From Octadecabacter sp. B2R22 (GTDB lineage: Bacteria; Pseudomonadota; Alphaproteobacteria; Rhodobacterales; Rhodobacteraceae): a stretch of 64,000 nucleotides of DNA. Below are positions 62,855-64,000 of the stretch, piece by piece. Each line of letters begins with the position of its first letter. Position 1 is the stretch's first letter. The notes below the pieces were generated by a model that worked only from the letters and a program-made list of their open reading frames with translations, had not been told where the DNA came from and made no database searches. The position numbers and the translations under genes are program-made. The DNA is taken from NCBI RefSeq assembly GCF_018861045.1, contig NZ_JAHKQJ010000010.1, forward strand, positions 620,001-684,000, given 5' to 3'.

Positions 62855-63928
62855 ATGACCGCCATTGACCCAGATACACTCCAGGCAGAAGCTCGCCGCG
62901 CCCGCCGCTTTACGCGGATCAACAAAGCCGACGCATGGTTTCAGGTTTTGGGGCTGGCGTGGGTGACGCCGATCCTGAAAGCCGCAGCGGGGGACAACCC
63001 GCGAGCGCAAATGTCCGAAATCTGGCGCCTGCTTGGTGTACCGCTTTTGGCGATTTTTCTTTTTATCGGCGCGTGGGCGACCTTGGCCCCGAAAGTTCAA
63101 ACATCGCTGGGTGCGATCCCTGGTCCTGTTCAGGTTTGGGAACAAGCGGTTAACCTCAATGCTGACGCAGTTCGCGAACGCGAAAAAGAAGCCGCATTCT
63201 ACGAACGCCAAGATGTACGCAACGCGGAACTGATCGCAAACGGCAACGCCGATGACGTGCGCCAGCGGGTCTATACAGGTAAGCCGACATACTATCAGCA
63301 AATCTGGACTTCGATCAAAACGGTATTCTTCGGGTTCTTGATCGGTTCCCTTATCGCAATTCCTGTTGGTATTTTGGCAGGGCTTTCGGCGACTGCGAAT
63401 GCTGCGATCAACCCGATCATTCAAATCTTTAAGCCCGTCAGTCCGCTGGCATGGTTGCCGATTGTCACCATGGTTGTGTCAGCTGTTTACGCCACCAACG
63501 ACGGCATGTTTTCCAAGTCGTTCCTTGTGTCGGCGATTACCGTGACGCTGTGTTCGTTGTGGCCGACACTGATCAACACATCACTGGGTGTTGCGTCCAT
63601 CGACAAAGATCTGGTGAGCGTTTCCAAAGTTCTGAAAATGAGCACTTATTCAAAGATCACCAAGCTGGTTTTGCCATCTGCATTGCCCTTGATCTTTACA
63701 GGTCTGCGCTTGTCCCTAGGTGTGGGCTGGATGGTTCTGATCGCGGCGGAAATGCTGGCACAGAACCCGGGCCTTGGGAAATTCGTATGGGATGAATTCC
63801 AGAACGGCTCCTCCCAGTCTCTCGCTAAAATCATGGTTGCAGTCTTCACCATCGGTATCATCGGGTTCTTGCTCGACCGTGTGATGTACGCCCTACAATC
63901 CATGTTCACCTTCACTGAGAACCGGTAA
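62855..63928 (+). CDS. nrtB: Nitrate ABC transporter permease
   Basis: A 357-residue permease with a long cytosolic N-terminus (about 1-60) and six or so helices; the EAA-type loop lies late in the protein (VSVSKVLKMSTYSKITKLVLPSALPL region). It forms the membrane channel with NrtC/NrtD ATPases. The N-terminal extension and a charged stretch near 100-140 are longer than in cyanobacterial NrtB (about 270). Confidence 0.88.
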   Translation: MTAIDPDTLQAEARRARRFTRINKADAWFQVLGLAWVTPILKAAAGDNPRAQMSEIWRLLGVPLLAIFLFIGAWATLAPKVQTSLGAIPGPVQVWEQAVNLNADAVREREKEAAFYERQDVRNAELIANGNADDVRQRVYTGKPTYYQQIWTSIKTVFFGFLIGSLIAIPVGILAGLSATANAAINPIIQIFKPVSPLAWLPIVTMVVSAVYATNDGMFSKSFLVSAITVTLCSLWPTLINTSLGVASIDKDLVSVSKVLKMSTYSKITKLVLPSALPLIFTGLRLSLGVGWMVLIAAEMLAQNPGLGKFVWDEFQNGSSQSLAKIMVAVFTIGIIGFLLDRVMYALQSMFTFTENR

Positions 63929-63934
63929 GTCATC

Positions 63935-64000
63935 ATGAGCATTCTTTCCTTCACAAACGTGTCCAAAGGCTTCGGCCAAGGGACCAACCGGAACGAAGTC
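63935..64000 (+). CDS. Nitrate ABC transporter ATP-binding protein (5' end only)
   Basis: Only 22 codons lie in the window, beginning MSILSFTNVSKGFGQG, the usual first strand of ABC ATPases; Walker A is beyond the edge. It starts 6 bases after nrtB, so it is the operon's NrtC- or NrtD-type ATPase. Confidence 0.75.
   Translation, partial: MSILSFTNVSKGFGQGTNRNEV

Noticed and set aside
1-64000. tRNA, rRNA, CRISPR, insertion sequence or prophage
   Set aside because: No cloverleaf, spaced repeats, transposase, integrase or phage genes were seen on either strand.

Overview
The window is a chromosomal segment of an alphaproteobacterium, most likely a marine Rhodobacteraceae (Roseobacter-clade) species. 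The inference rests on gene content and order: DksA/TraR-type zinc finger, DUF817, MaeB malic enzyme, a cdd-deoA-deoB-add-upp run, BCCT transporter, DmdB/DmdC-like acyl-CoA enzymes, a MerR-controlled beta-oxidation cluster and nasTS-nrtABC. Marine-type transport and catabolism genes and CtrA-, FNR- and ScfR-like DNA motifs agree with this. About 65 protein genes are packed tightly on both strands. I see no tRNA, rRNA, CRISPR array, insertion sequence or prophage.

Layout. 0-3 kb: two transcription units each preceded by an identical FNR-type box (a DksA-like protein; two tandem micro-membrane proteins), then a YbfF esterase and membrane proteins. 3-8 kb: glyA, nadK, prpE. 8-11.4 kb: two head-to-head related lipoproteins and maeB. 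11.4-17.2 kb: a nucleoside and pyrimidine salvage operon (VOC-cupin protein, cdd, deoA, deoB, add, upp). 17.2-29.2 kb: a repeat-rich SPOR protein, a degenerate M48-like membrane protein, BCCT transporter plus 2OG-Fe oxygenase, acyl-CoA ligase, DMT exporter plus sulfotransferase, a Hint-domain protein behind a CtrA-like box, and a Tat-exported PhoX phosphatase. 29.2-37.7 kb: a fatty-acid beta-oxidation region read leftward (MerR regulators, acyl-CoA dehydrogenase, GST, fadA, fadJ). 37.8-45.4 kb: paired hotdog thioesterases, MATE pump, ArsC-like protein, pyrD, secreted 5'-nucleotidase, TPM protein, DUF1992 and an HMCES/YedK protein. 45.4-50.3 kb: a sugar-acid catabolic group (dehydratase, KduD-like SDR, beta-hydroxyacid dehydrogenase) and MYG1. 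50.3-59.3 kb: an Opp/Dpp-type ABC transporter divergent from two M20 peptidases. 59.4-64 kb: nitrate/nitrite assimilation regulators nasT and nasS, an RNA leader, then nrtA, nrtB and the first 22 codons of an ATPase gene that runs off the window.

The most informative non-coding element is the 246-base nasS-nrtA leader. It carries two hexaloop hairpins with the A1/G4 loop signature of ANTAR targets, then a strong intrinsic terminator just before nrtA, so NasT-NasS antitermination can be read directly from the DNA. The terminator loop is made of two tandem pyrimidine octamers complementary to Shine-Dalgarno sequences, like the CUCCUCCC loops of alphaproteobacterial small RNAs. The terminated leader might therefore act as a trans-acting RNA. 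Other regulatory candidates are an 18-bp palindrome between maeB and the nucleoside operon, ScfR-like repeats before prpE, a LacI-like palindrome in the sugar-acid cluster, and a 16-bp inverted repeat between the oligopeptide transporter and argE.
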